This document shows positions 32,595-44,101 of a DNA stretch of 64,000 nt, in pieces. This DNA is from Diaporthe sp. PMI_573. Its lineage: Eukaryota; Ascomycota; Sordariomycetes; Diaporthales; Diaporthaceae. The position numbers were made by a program, and so were the translations under genes. The notes under the pieces were generated by a model. It made no database searches, was not told the DNA's origin, and worked only from the letters and a program-made list of their open reading frames with translations. The stretch lies in assembly GCA_021399435.1 (NCBI GenBank), contig JAJTUP010000048.1:62001-126000 (forward strand), given 5' to 3'. How positions within the stretch are numbered: the first letter of the stretch is position 1; each line of letters opens with the position of its first letter.

Positions 32595-35018
32595 ATGGCT
32601 GTCATTTCGCGAGATGATCGCGACCACATCGCACGCCATCCCTTGGACAACTGTCTTCACCACCTACACACGCCACTTCGCGATGCGGAGCAATCCTATA
32701 CCTCGACCTCCAGTCTACATGACAAAGCTACCGACGATTCTCAGGATGGCCGCCGAAAGACAATATCGCGACTCCTAACGGCTTTGATGGGAGCAGAAGT
32801 TGCTCTTGACCTCTACTCTCGCGCGAGCAATCGAAATGTCGCCTCTGAACTTGCAACTCTTTTAGGGCGTGTCCGAAAAGGCGACTTTAGCTATGCTCAC
32901 TACCGTCCACTAGTCAGTCTCGTCATCGAAAATAAATCCGACTTTGAGATCTGGAGCGCCGTTCTTGATCTCATTACGCCTCTCTCCAGAGTGACTCCTC
33001 CTGCGAGCGTACCGACCGCATTCGATGACACACCTATCACTCATTCCTCCGCTTCACAGCAAGGCGGCGAACAAACTCGGGAGTTGGTGAAGAAAAGACT
33101 GTTCGAGGAGATCCGATCTTGCACATATCGGAGTGTGGGTGGATTCGTCCAAAAATACTTTGAGGGGAAGGACTGGACTCCTCGTACGTTGGATATCTAC
33201 CAGGCGATGAAGAGCCGACACAAGGACGGCAGATGGACGGATTTCCCCAACCCGCCCGTGCAAGCCGAGGTTCTGGACTGGTGGTTTCAATTCCAGGAGG
33301 AGTTTCTCTCGGATGAACGGGGCTATTACTACACGACAACGAGCCCGAAAGACCTTGTCGGTGCTGAAGCTAAGCGTCAGATTGATCTCTTTGTGAAGCG
33401 AAACGATGGGCAGACATCAGACTCCGCCCATGACTGGAAAGATGTTAGAGTGATCGGCGAGCTCAAGGAATCCAACCGAGACAAAAAAGGGACGCTTCTC
33501 CAGATCAGTCGATATGTACGGGATGTTTTCTCATGCCAGCCGACGCGTCGGTACGTCCACGCATTTACAATCTGTGGGCGTGAGATGGAAGTATGGATAT
33601 TCGATCGCTCTGGTCTTTACAGCCCAGGTCCCTTCGACATCCACGATGAGCCGGAACGATTTATTCAGGTGATTACGGGGTATACTATGATGAATGAGGA
33701 AGAACTGGGACTTGACACGTTCACAGAGCGGGACGTCGACGGTCGCTTCGTAACTCTTGAGCAGGACAGTACCACGAACCCGACAAAACTGCGACTGGAG
33801 CCACAGCCCATCACCCACCAACGAGCAATCGTCTGCCGCGGGACGTCTTGTTATCTTACAAAGACTCCAGGCTCCAAGGACCACGATTGCGTCACAAAGT
33901 TTTCATGGACATCCGACCGGCGACGGCCTGAGGTAGATCTTCTCAGAGTGGCCCATGAAAGAGGAGTGGAGGGCATAGCGAACTTGGTCGGCTATCGCCG
34001 CATAACTAGCGTCGCGGAAATGCGCTCAGGATTGACATTTGGCGAGCCTTATTCTTTCCGAGGTCTACCGAGTGCGGCATCATCCTTTTCGCAGTCTTTT
34101 TCGCAGTCTCAGCCCAGTTTCCTTTCCGGTTCATTCAGCGAGCTCCATGGCTTGAGTATCGCCGAGAGTCCATCGAGAAAGCGAAAGTCGGTCGATGTTG
34201 GACGGAAACCCTCTAAACGATCAAGGTCCAACAGTCAGAGGTCGAGCCAACATCAAAACGAAGTTACGTATGATGTGGAGGAAGCACAGGGGACTAGTCT
34301 GCTCGCTCCTAACAGTGGCCCATATGATAATCGCGTTTTTCGCTGTCTCGTTATCTCCCCCGCTGGCCGGGCGATCCACAATTATGAGTCGCCATTGGAA
34401 CTGCTGGGAGCGCTCCGCGACGCCATCAAGGCTCACGATTCTCTCTATCGCAAAGGAAATATTCTGCACCGAGACATTTCAGAGAACAACATTATCATCG
34501 CCAACCCCAAGACGGATGGTTTTAGGGGAATGTTGATTGACTTGGACCTTGCCAAGGAGCTCGGCAGTGGGCGTAGCGGTGCACGCTGTCGCACCGGCAC
34601 GATGGAGTTCATGGCTATTGAAGTGCTGCTTGGGATCTCCCACACCTATCGCCATGATCTCGAATCGTTCTTCTATGTTCTTATCTGGCAATGCGTCCGT
34701 CGTGGCTGGGAATTTTTGAATAAGCCAGTGGACCATTCTAACAGCAAGCTACGCGCTTGGTATACTGGCAACTACGAGGACATCGCGAATGCTAAGCTTG
34801 GTCATATGATCAAAGCGGAAAACAAGGGGTTTGGATTCATTTTAAGGGAGTTCCCGCCAGAGTTTGACTGCGTCAAGCCGCTTTGCAGGGAGTTGCGGGG
34901 GATCTTGTTTCCTATGCACAATGGTGATCTCTTCACTGGGACACCGAAAGACTCGGAGATTCTCTATGGGTCAATCATCAAAGCGTTTGACAAGGCTATT
35001 GATGATATCAATCGTTAA
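32595..35018 (+). CDS. FunK1-family protein kinase-like protein, 807 aa
   Basis: Intronless open frame, start MAVISRDDRDHIARHPLDN. The N-terminal half contains the region typical of FunK1 proteins, with the IGELKESN motif. The kinase fold is C-terminal: a Ser/Arg-rich insert (SQSQPSFLSGSFSELHGLS to KRSRSNSQRSS) interrupts the N-lobe, then the catalytic loop ILHRDISENNIII (near residue 622), metal-binding DLDLAKE in place of DFG (near 644), a TGTMEFMAIEVL activation segment (APE-like), and HDLESFFYVLIW. FunK1 kinases are greatly expanded in some fungi; substrates are generally unknown. HRD and DxD acids are kept, so activity is possible. It is intact despite lying between hAT relics. Confidence 0.93.
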   Translation: MAVISRDDRDHIARHPLDNCLHHLHTPLRDAEQSYTSTSSLHDKATDDSQDGRRKTISRLLTALMGAEVALDLYSRASNRNVASELATLLGRVRKGDFSYAHYRPLVSLVIENKSDFEIWSAVLDLITPLSRVTPPASVPTAFDDTPITHSSASQQGGEQTRELVKKRLFEEIRSCTYRSVGGFVQKYFEGKDWTPRTLDIYQAMKSRHKDGRWTDFPNPPVQAEVLDWWFQFQEEFLSDERGYYYTTTSPKDLVGAEAKRQIDLFVKRNDGQTSDSAHDWKDVRVIGELKESNRDKKGTLLQISRYVRDVFSCQPTRRYVHAFTICGREMEVWIFDRSGLYSPGPFDIHDEPERFIQVITGYTMMNEEELGLDTFTERDVDGRFVTLEQDSTTNPTKLRLEPQPITHQRAIVCRGTSCYLTKTPGSKDHDCVTKFSWTSDRRRPEVDLLRVAHERGVEGIANLVGYRRITSVAEMRSGLTFGEPYSFRGLPSAASSFSQSFSQSQPSFLSGSFSELHGLSIAESPSRKRKSVDVGRKPSKRSRSNSQRSSQHQNEVTYDVEEAQGTSLLAPNSGPYDNRVFRCLVISPAGRAIHNYESPLELLGALRDAIKAHDSLYRKGNILHRDISENNIIIANPKTDGFRGMLIDLDLAKELGSGRSGARCRTGTMEFMAIEVLLGISHTYRHDLESFFYVLIWQCVRRGWEFLNKPVDHSNSKLRAWYTGNYEDIANAKLGHMIKAENKGFGFILREFPPEFDCVKPLCRELRGILFPMHNGDLFTGTPKDSEILYGSIIKAFDKAIDDINR

Positions 35019-35244
35019 TGTAAAGTTTGATTGCATCAGCCGAAGTTGCAACATCTATTTACGAGATAATATGCTTCCTCACCCTCTTCATCCGAGAGCC
35101 GTCCTCCTCGTCAACACTTCTACTGGCCTTCCTCTTTAGCTTTTTAAGGCTATCAACGTCCTTCCTGAGAGTGCCTCCAAGAGCCTTTATTGAACGACCT
35201 GTTTCAGCCAGGTCGGCAATGGTGTTCTTTTGACAACGGATATG

Positions 35245-38200
35245 CAAGGGTCGGAACCACTACATCCACTCCACTTTTGGACCAAGTAGAGTGGATGTAC
35301 GATTTTTTAGCAATTACGTAGTGGATGTAGCACATATTCGACCGGAGTGGAATGGATGTACACACGTGGATTTATAAGTGGATTTATAAGTGGATTTTTG
35401 AGGCTATTCACAACCTCGTCGACGCCTATTCAGCCTCACTTTCAGAGGTTGACACTAACTCTTCAGCCTGCTGCTGCTGTGATGAATCGTCAACCTCGCT
35501 GGCGCTATCCTCGCCCTCCAATAGCCATTTTGACTCAGCAAGCGCCAGCTCGTCGTCGCCTAGAGTCCCACAACCGCCATCCAGCTTACTTTCAAGGTGC
35601 GACTTAAGCAATGGATCCAGGTCCTTGATAATGCCAGCACGGTACCAAGAGCGTAAAACCTGACAAATGGTGATAATCTCAGCATCTAGGTTTGTACGCA
35701 ACCCCGAGACCATCTTGCCAGCAGCTGAAAATAACCTCTCACACTCGGCTGACATCGGCTGGATTGTCAGGAAGTCCAAGGCCATCCTGGATAATCGAGG
35801 ATATCTGCTTTGCTTAGTGATCCAGTAACCAATTGGATCACGAACGTTGCCGTCGCTGACGTCACGATCCGTCTGCCACGCTTGGTACTCGTCACCAACA
35901 ATAGCTGCTGCGGAGGCTGGTGTTGAGCTTGGCAGACGGCTGTTCTTCTCGAAGGGGTTGAAAAACCGAGCTCTTTTTGCTGGAGGCTCGTCGCCGCCTC
36001 TGCTGCTGCTGGTTCTAACCTCGAGATGAGCGTAATCGGACAGCCAGACGTCGGCGACCATCTCTTTTGCCTTTTCAACCCAACTAGGCTTATGAGCCCA
36101 CGTTTCATCAAACCAGTCCCAACGATAGGCTGGATGGAGCGCCATAGCCGTATAGTAGATGGGCGTCTCGTCCAGCCGCCGATAATATTCATCCAGCTTA
36201 TCCCAAGCAAGGTTGATTCCGATGCGGAAGTGCTCTGGATCAGGAAAGTCAGCAGCAAGCTGCTTATATTCTTCCAGTGTGTTAAGCAGCAACTCATAGC
36301 CAAGCACCACGTCCCAGATATTGCCATAGGAGCCAGTCCAGCCTTGCTTACGCCTGCGGGTGTGTCCATCACCCTCAAGCGTCTTCACCACGGTCTCAAA
36401 AACAGTCAGAATAGCCTCCAAATGGTAAAGAACCTCCCAGCCTCTGTCCGTTAGCTGATTCTCGTCTCGGAGGATGCGTGGTTTTCTCGCCAACTTGGCT
36501 TGTGTCACTTGGCCAGTCTTTTTAGACCGTTTTTCGTCCTCCCATTGCGCCTTATACTTGATCAGTAGGAGTTCGATAGAGGTTTTCAACCGTAGAGCCC
36601 TGCGGATTATGTAGAGTTGTGACAGCCAACGCGTGTCGTTATCGATAATTAGCTTGACTGGTTTCTTGGATCGGAGTTTAAGGGTGGTGGCGCGATTAAT
36701 TTCGTCCTGTTAGATATATGGAAATTAGTATGAGACGAATAGGATTTAGTAAAACCGCTTACCCTCTGGACCTCCTTGAATAAGTAAATCAGCCGATGGC
36801 TAATACGCACATCAACTACGATATTGTGTAACTTGCCAACTGGTCCTCTTTTGCGCCATCGAGCGTATTCAGCATCAGATAACGCTTCTGCGCCTGATAA
36901 TTGCTGCTCGAACGCGTCGGCGTTTTTGCCAAATAAGAGCGCCTTGGCTGACAAGTTAATTGTGTGGCCAATACAGCGTCCTCGGCGTAGTCGGCCATCG
37001 AACCCAAGTTCAGCACCTATGACCTCCATTGCAGTATCGTTGTTTTCAGCTTTGTCGAGCGTGAAATAGCCAATCTTCTCTGGACTCACGCCAAAGGTGT
37101 GTAGGACGTCGAGAACCTCCCCACCGATCGTTGAGCCGAAGTGACGATGAGCCTCTGGAACCCCAATCATGATTTTGCATGGCCGATTCTTCTCATCTCT
37201 GAAAAAACAAGCAATACCGTAGAGGGCAAGCTTATTTCGAGACGTCCAGCCATCAAATGAGATATGAAGCGCTCCAGGGGAGTTCCTCAGCACCTTGATA
37301 ACCGTCTGCTTGTGGCGGTTATACTCTTGAATGATCTTATATCGGACAGCCCTGGCACTCAAGTTGGCGCGTTGGATCGAAAGGGAGGGACTCAAATAGT
37401 CGAAGATTTCTCGGAGGATGGGGTTCTCGGCGAAGGAAAATGACTGGTTGCTACTGACGATTAGCTCGACTAGCATACGCTGAAAGTGTTGCTTATCAAA
37501 GCGTGAGATGAAGCTATTCGCGATGTTCTGTTCCGTAGGCTTGTTGACGTCCAGTTTCAAAACAGATGCAATAGTCGGCTGGTTCGATTTCAGTGCGCCT
37601 TCGGATTTGAGCTGTGCTGTGCTCCTTTTCTCTCCCTCTGGTGCTGGTGTTTTGTGCTCACGCCATAGATGATTTGCCGCGTTCTGGAGACCTGAAGAGG
37701 TAAAACTCGCGATAATGGGACGATTTCCGAGGATACAGTACTTGCAAGCCCATTTGCGTAAGCCATGACGTTGAATATCATAGCCAAAGTCCCACAGCCA
37801 AGAGCTAGTATCACGAGCGCGTTCTGACCAATTCCAGCCTCTGAAATGGCGAAAAAGACGGTCTTCGAGCTGCTGCTGCTGGCCTGGTTGGCCTGGCTGG
37901 CTGGCTGACATCGTCAAAAAAAAAAGGTTTTTGGCAAAAACAAAGCAGGAAATCTGTAGAAAACGCGCTCAATAGGGGTAGTTTCTCGTATAATGTTATA
38001 AGATTAGCTGTAGGGGTGATCGACCTCGGCTAACTTGGGTCCAGGTACCTCGATTTAATAGGCAACTATATACAAAAATAAGTACTATGAACCGTACAGG
38101 GTCAGGGAATATCCCCCTGTACCTAAATCCACCTAAATCCACTCCATTACATCCACTTTCAGGTGCAAGTGTAGTGGATTATTACGTAATCTGAGGGCCG

Positions 38201-38275
38201 ACAGGTGGATGTAATAGAGATGGGCCACTTATTTGTGGTCCACGTGGATTTGCAGTGTAGTGGGTCCGAGCCTTG
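35245..38275 (-). mobile_element. hAT transposon with intact transposase, 3.0 kb
   Basis: Ends are related inverted repeats (CAAGGGTCGGAACCACTACA at 35245-35264 against CAAGGCTCGGACCCACTACA from 38275 leftward, 18 of 20 identical). Subterminal regions hold repeated GTGGATGTA/TACATCCACT motifs at both ends. The transposase gene inside is complete. The flanking octamers differ (CGGATATG left, AGAACACG right), so a target duplication is absent. On the right the element abuts hAT coding sequence directly, whereas the left flank is unrelated, which suggests rearrangement after insertion. Confidence 0.85.
35426..37917 (-). CDS. hAT transposase, two exons, 811 aa, apparently intact
   Basis: Exon 1 is 37917-36763, intron 36707-36762 (56 bp, GTAAGC..AACAG, phase 0), exon 2 36706-35426. 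The N-terminus (WNWSERARDTSSWLWDFGYD, CKYCILGN, NHLWREHKT) is a BED-type DNA-binding finger. The RNase H-like core carries LHISFDGWTSRN, KIGYFTLDKAENNDTAMEVI and RCIGHTINLSAKALLFG, then after the intron VKLIIDNDTRWLSQLY (the conserved DxTRW). The C-terminal dimerisation region reads LSRMALDFLTIQPMSAECER then LFSAAGKM. All landmarks are in order and no stop or shift is seen. It may be the source of transposase for related elements here. The C-terminal tail is Ser/Glu-rich. Confidence 0.92.
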
Positions 38276-39372
38276 AGAACACGGCTTTAGGTCTAGAAGA
38301 CAGAGCAACCTACGATGTGATCATGGATAACGCAACCCGCTGGAACTCATCCGAGGCGATGATGGAGCGAGGCTATCAACCTCGGAATCCTCTTGACTCC
38401 CTAGTCCAGGCGGAGGTCACGGAATGGGACCAGTATGTTGCCATGAGGACGGGGAAGGGGACAAGGCCGATGCCGAAGAGGAGCCGAAAGAAGCCTGCAA
38501 TTGTGGACGATAAGATGTCTAGTGAGGACTGGGCAGTGATTGCAGAGTACCTGGCCATACTGAAGCCGCTAAAGATAGCCACGAAGCGTCTAGAAGGCAG
38601 ACCTGAAGAGGGTATGGAAAGCCTGGTTTTAGCATTGATTCCTACTGACAGGACTATAGGGAAATACGGTGCAATTTGGGAAGTTCTACTAACTATGGAG
38701 TGGCTTCTCAAGCTTTTGGAGGAGTCAAAGATGCAACACGAACACGACGAAGAGCCCTATCTACGGATTGGTTGCAACCTCGGCTGGATGAAGCTGGATA
38801 AGTACTACACACTCACTGAAGATAGCCCAGTTTATCTCGCGGCCCTTGTCCTCCATCCTGCTTTTCGTTGGCCCACTGTCGAGTCTCAATGGGCCGATCA
38901 CCCCGATTGGTTAGAGAGGGGAAAGGCAGCCGTACGAGAGCTGTGGGAAGAGTATCGAAAATCCCCCGTCGAGCAGGATACGATACCGGAACAACCGACT
39001 GCTGCGAGAAAAACAACAGACCTGGACGATTTTATGGCGTCAGTTAGGAAGCTCAGCACTCAGTGTGCGCCTTCAGCTCCACCTACACGAGATGAGTACG
39101 CCGAGTGGTTGTCCACTTCTGACCCTGGCGATTGCCTGGTGGATAATCCGATCCAGTATTGGCTTCTTCGACGACGACAGTATCCGCGCTTGTCACGAAT
39201 GGCAACTGACCTGTTTTCAATTCCCGCGATGTCTTCTGAGCCAGAACGGATATTCAGCCTTGCAGGGCAGATGGTCACGCCTCTCAGAAGACGGCTGCAA
39301 GCAGATATCGTTGGAGCAGCGCGATGCATCTCATCCTGGGAAAAAAGCGGGGCTATTCAGATATCCAAATAA
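38276..39372 (+). pseudogene. hAT transposase C-terminal half
   Basis: An open frame begins directly at the terminus of the adjacent hAT: VIMDNATRWNSSEAMMERGY (DxTRW motif), LGWMKLDKYYTLTEDSPVYL, LVLHPAFRW, and the dimerisation motif SRMATDLFSIPAMSSEPERI. It ends SWEKSGAIQISK. Family membership differs from the neighbour (SIPAMSSEPERIF against IQPMSAECERLF). The N-terminal half is missing. The DNA after the stop (39,373-39,480) repeats AAATCAAATC-type motifs, its likely 3' subterminal region. Confidence 0.88.
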
Positions 39373-39480
39373 GTCCAAATGTGCCCAAATCAACTCAAAT
39401 CAAATTCAGATCGAGTCTTTCTGAATCCAAATCAAATCCAACAAGCTAAATTCGATTTGAATTTATTTGTTGACAAGTCT
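39373..39480. repeat. hAT 3' subterminal repeat, AAATCAAATC-type
   Basis: CAAATCAACTCAAATC, CCAAATCAAATCC and GATTTGAATTTATTTG follow the stop of the hAT fragment. Short AAATC words recur in both orientations. Confidence 0.5.
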
Positions 39481-39609
39481 GACCGCAGTAAGTCACCCAG
39501 ACAAAGCCTTCATTTGCCGAACTCTGAATAACTTATATATACCGAGCAAACTCAGATGGGGAACCGCTGTCTACCCGCCCCCACCACCCGTTTCAGTATG
39601 TCTACCAGA

Positions 39610-40240
39610 TTAGCTATTCATTTGCTGCCCTTTAAAAATTGATTTTGGTATACGTACTGTAAAAGACGTCGTCGTATATGTTGTTGTATAGACTGTGGTA
39701 ACAGCAGGTGTACAATCGGCAATTTTATCGCATTTTCTCGGGTTTGCAATCCCGGCCTGGGAACATACCTGACAATTGGCCGTGTCTGTCCAAACAGCCG
39801 TTGAGGTAGAAATGGTATTCCATGTGCTTGGGATTGATTCATAATTGCACGTTACAAGCCTCGAGTCATTAGAAGTAATTACTTGCATTGGTAGGGTAAC
39901 CGTTGTAGGCTCCGCCGTACACACGCATGCATTCCGATTCCTCCCCAGTCCTGGCGCTGCACCCAGCGTTGTACAAAGCAAAGATGCTGTCGAAGTCTCA
40001 AATGAGGAAAAGCTTGTGATTGTAGAATACTCGGTGGAATCTGTTGGGTCGAGGGACTTGAATGTCTCTCGAAGTGAATCGAGTTTGCGCTGCACATTCT
40101 AAAGCAGAGGTATTACTCTCGCAGGCATCACCATTACTGTGGATCATTAGCTGGCCATTCCTCTAGTTCTCTGCTCTGCTGATTACCTAGCTGTGAGGGT
40201 ATTCCCTTTGGTCAATGCTATAGCAGGCCCTGTGACACAA
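39610..40240 (-). pseudogene. Secreted-protein-like relic, Ser/Thr- and Cys-rich
   Basis: The main frame (39610-40095) has Thr/Ser-rich stretches (STITSFSSFETSTASLLCTT, VTTVYTTTYTTTSF) and spaced cysteines (NACVC, VTCNY, NCQVCSQAG, KCDKIADC), typical of fungal cell-wall or secreted proteins. Upstream, in other frames, TAAAATCVTGPAIALTKGNT and SNGDACESNTSAL look like the preceding part, joined by an intron near 40,160-40,195 and by a one-base frameshift near 40,096. No start codon with a signal peptide can be placed. The family is not recognised; most likely a decayed gene. Confidence 0.4.
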
Positions 40241-41005
40241 GTAGCGGCAGCTGCGGTATAGAACAAGACAGACAAGAATGAGGCCGACATTGTCATTTAG
40301 GATATTGGCGAAAATCCTTTCCCCAGAAGCCAGGAGACTACGAGCTGATTATATATGGAGTCCGTGCGCATATTCTTATTTTGAAATCCTAATCCATGGT
40401 ATAAGGGATCCTGAGATGCGGGAAGCCGCGTCTCACATCACACCTCTCCTTTATTTTAAAAGGTGTATTAAGGTGAACCCAAAACTTAAAATTAGAAATC
40501 ATATAATGTCGAGAGGTCAGGGGAAGATTGATGGGCATAAGGATTGCTTGAGGGCAGATCAGGATCTGAGCATTCTGTGCTATGTTGCGATGCCTAACTA
40601 CATTGTGATTCCAGTGCGTCTAGCCACCCATCTTATAACCTGACCTGCCAATCCCTCATGGATCTCGATGCACGCTGGCCTGAGCGAGGCTCAGCCCTGA
40701 CTTGGGCGCCGTATGGGCCTGAGCGGTGCCGCGGTGCCTTTCGCCGATACTACGGTGCCCCTCACCGGGCCTCCGACGGGCCCGAAGTGCTGCCTTCCAA
40801 CATATAACTATCGGTAACATCTTTGCTAGAACCTTGAAGCTAATCTTAAATGTCGCAGACCCGAAGCGCCACCAAGCCTGCAATATAAGAAATTTCGAAT
40901 CAAAGAAAAATCAATTGAAATCTGTGATTGGTAATGATTAAAGGTAAGGATCAATCACACCTTGCTAATATCCTATAACTGTAAATCTAACTTGAGAAAA
41001 CTAGT
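40241..41005. other. Intergenic, nothing recognised
   Basis: Contains a GC-rich patch (40,660-40,790) with GGGCC/GGTGCC palindromic words inside AT-rich DNA. No gene. Confidence 0.45.
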
Positions 41006-41545
41006 TTAGCGAATTAGGATCTTTTGTGAGACAGAATACTCGGTCTCTTCCTCTTGTGCCTCAAATAGACTGTCCATGGAAAGGCGCGCTTGAGATGTAA
41101 GCTGAGCGATTGCGTGGAACTCCTCTTTCCAATCTGGGTCGTCGACTTGACTGCAGTGCCATATGCCCCACACCGACATCGTCTTCAACAGCAACACGTG
41201 GGTTGTGCACCACCAGCACGACGTCCGACTCGACTCCCCCTGCCGTTTGTCCTCTTCGTGAGGATGTTAGTGATCTCCTCGATGAAGCACATCACGGTGG
41301 TGGCGGGTCGGTGGCGATCAGGATGTACACCATAGGCTATTGTTCCTCCCCGTGGTCGTACGCACTACCATATCGAAGTGCATCCCCGTGCTATCGACGG
41401 CGAACAGCTGATCGATCTCGTGAGCTGGTTGAAAGGATTCAGTGTTAGAATTGCTTATATCATAAACAATTATTCGGACTAGTTGAGAGGGCAACCTATT
41501 GATCTTAATCATTCGGTCAAGGCTATCCAGTGGCGTTGCCACTGT
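41006..41545 (-). other. Possible decayed gene, family unknown
   Basis: Two frames (41318-41542: MIKINRLPSQLVRIIVYDIS, HEIDQLFAVDSTGMHFDMVV; and 41006-41197: DDPDWKEEFHAIAQLTSQAR) have protein-like composition and lie head to tail on one strand, with broken frames between. They could be exons or remains of one gene. No motif is recognised. Confidence 0.3.
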
Positions 41546-41615
41546 TAAGACTTTATTTAATATTAATGGTCCGAGGAGTAATTCTCTCGGTCACCGAATA
41601 AGAGAAATTCCGACA

Positions 41616-41894
41616 CTACACAGGAAGCATGCACGCAATGACAGCCTGGTGTAGCAGACCCGCCCGGGCGCCCCTGACTGTGTTTCCAAGTGACCGCAGC
41701 CCATTTGCCATTTGCAGGGCTTTGGCCGAGAGGAGTCTGACGTCGGTCTTGAAGGAGAGTCGCCAGTCACAATGAACTCCTAGCGACCGCAGCGATTTGT
41801 TCTTTCCCACTGGTTGTACAGTAAAAGCTCTTCCGTCTAGTTTGGTGACGGCAACTGACGGAATCTTGGGTGGAGAGAGTGCGGGGCTGGTCAC
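41616..41894 (-). pseudogene. LINE reverse transcriptase thumb fragment, second family
   Basis: The frame contains SLRSLGVHCDWRLSFKTDVR, LLSAKALQMANGLRSLGNTV and LLHQAVIACMLPV. This is the thumb/connection region after the catalytic YxDD of non-LTR reverse transcriptases, but the sequence differs from the Tad1-like LINE copies here, indicating another family. Only about 90 codons remain. Confidence 0.72.
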
Positions 41895-42154
41895 CCTGTT
41901 TGCACACGTGACCTCGCTTCGCTAGTTTGTCTTGGATACCGTCCCTAGTTTTACCAACTTACCACATCGTTCCTACTATCCCTACCTGTTGGAAGACGGT
42001 ACTATTACATCAAGGTATCGATCACGGAGCCCATACCACAAAAATTTGTGATACTCACCGGACCATTGTGCTACGGTACTTTTGCGCTTTGAACTGATTT
42101 CTGACATGCTTGCGCCACAGGCTTCACACCTTGCCAACCCCTCCCTATCTTTCG

Positions 42155-44101
42155 ATGGACCCGACCACTGAGTCTCTGCCCAACAACGCACCTGCCGCAT
42201 ACCGAACCCATTTCATCCAAAGCCAGCAAGATTTGCGCTTTGAGCGATTGGAAAAAGAGCACACAGCGAAGCAGGCGCGCTTGAAAGAAGAGTATGACGC
42301 CCAAAGGGCGCAGATCGAGTCCCAGCTGCGTGACGAGGTGGAGAATTCTAAATCGCGCTTTAAACAAAACATTCAGAAGATACAATGCGCTCTTGCAGAT
42401 ATCGAAGACTCCGTCGAGTCATCCATCACCAAACGGGTAGGCATCCACTTGGAAAAAGACTTGCTGTGTCGCGAGTACGAAATTATCATGAAAAAGACGG
42501 CTGCGGATCTGCGTGACAAGGTTCATGATATGATTATCAATTCAACCTTTGAGTCAAGTGGAACCCAGGCCCCTTCTTTGGAGACAGTATCGACGTCGCC
42601 TTGCACGGCGGTAAGCAAACCTTCGAAGAGCGTGGATACCTATGATATGAATGTTGATGAGTAAAAACAGGACGCTAGTGACAACAACCATCACTTCGTT
42701 GGATTGCAAGCCGAAATGCATCCGGTGCCTTCACATGGCTACGATACGTCACTTTCTAACCAGAGCCTCCCTCTCGGTACGAACCTTCGCGCATCCACAC
42801 TTCAGCCTTCTTCGTCTGGCCCTACAAGACAAGCCACGATACAACAGACTTCCCGTTCCCAAACTTCAATACTCCGGAACGCTCCCGTCAAAATACCATT
42901 ACCTATTACAAACATACATTCGAAGAATTACAAATCCATCGCGCCAGCTCCAACCCAGCCTACATTGCAGGCGAGACCATCAAATCGAAATCCTGGGCCT
43001 TCGTTCTCTGCTCGACTCCCTCGTGCACAGTCACTTTCTCACGAGCCCACGGGAGGCGTACCACAACACACGCCTGGCTTACCTTCCGCTCTGAATGTTC
43101 CATACCGCCAAGAGGCGAAGAGGAAGGCTGCGGAGTCATCAAGCGCCATTGATGCAAGGAAGCGCCAATGCGCAAATAACTTAGCTGCAGTAGCGCTGCA
43201 CGCCTCTGCGGCGCAACCTACAGTAGAAGAGGGCGATCATGCGTCACAGCGCGTCATTTCATTCGAGGAGGTCTACCAAGACGGCAAGGCCGAATACAAA
43301 CACAAGATCTTTAAGCACAAGGAAGATTCCGATGATTGGTATATCGTCAAGTGTGATGAACACAACATGCATTTCGGCTTCGACAATCCCGTGCACGGCG
43401 CTGCCAAACACATAAACAGCCCTCAGCATGGCAAGATGCCGAAGAAGCATGATCTTGCCGTTGAGGTGTGCGGCTTTCTCGTCAAAGATTGTACGGACGA
43501 ACGCGCAGAGAAGAATAACGGTACCTTCGCAAAAGCGCTGAGACAAGGCTATCAGGTGTTGAGGCCGAATAATGTTTCCCGAAAGAAACAAGCAGAGCCC
43601 CGCGAGGTGAAGCCTGCTGACAATGCCGTCCTGCCCGCAGCGGACCGCGAGCTTAACGATGAGGGACCCGAGTATCTGACCACAGGTGTTGAATCTACTC
43701 GGCAACCATCTGACTGCATAATCATTCCTGATGCAGGATCCTCAGAACCGGAATCGGCTACGAATGTGGACGATGTTTGCGAAGACGAGAGAGATGATGG
43801 GGATGTAGATGCTTCTTTTACGCCCTCTGTCGCTGATAACAGTCCATCGACGTCGAATTCCGAGCAAACTAGCACAGAAAAGCAACGTGCAGATCGCGTG
43901 GCTAGCGTTGTTGCGATGGTAGATCATCAGTGTTCGGAGGCCGATCGTGTTCTTGGCGGTGTCGGGGAGACACCGGGGGATCTCAGCGGAGGTGTACCTG
44001 ATCGGGAACGGGTCGGTCATGATAAGGAGGACGCCGTGAACAATTACAGGATCTTTGATGCGCTCCAAGCACAGATCAGAAGCGAAGCCGGGAGTCGCTG
44101 A
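42155..44101 (+). pseudogene. Nuclear-type C/H-motif protein interrupted by one in-frame stop
   Basis: Start ATG 42155 (MDPTTESLPNNAPAA). An N-terminal coiled coil (LRFERLEKEHTAKQARLKEE, QIESQLRDEVENSKSRFK) leads to a TAA at 42662-42664. The same frame continues open after it for 479 codons, with a Ser/Pro-rich linker, and a conserved block YKHKIFKHKEDSDDWYIVKC, DEHNMHF, HGAAKHINSPQHGK, which looks like a Cys/His zinc-binding module found in fungal hypothetical proteins. The C-terminus is acidic and disordered. A single C-to-T change (CAA to TAA) would explain the stop. No intron removes it cleanly. Alternatively two separate products are made (translation restart at 42704). Confidence 0.65.

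Noticed and set aside
35059..35247. 62-codon minus frame with SIKALGGTLRKDVDSLKKLK next to the FunK1 gene
   Set aside because: Could be a gene 3' end, but there is no start, family or continuation, as a hAT element begins at 35,245.
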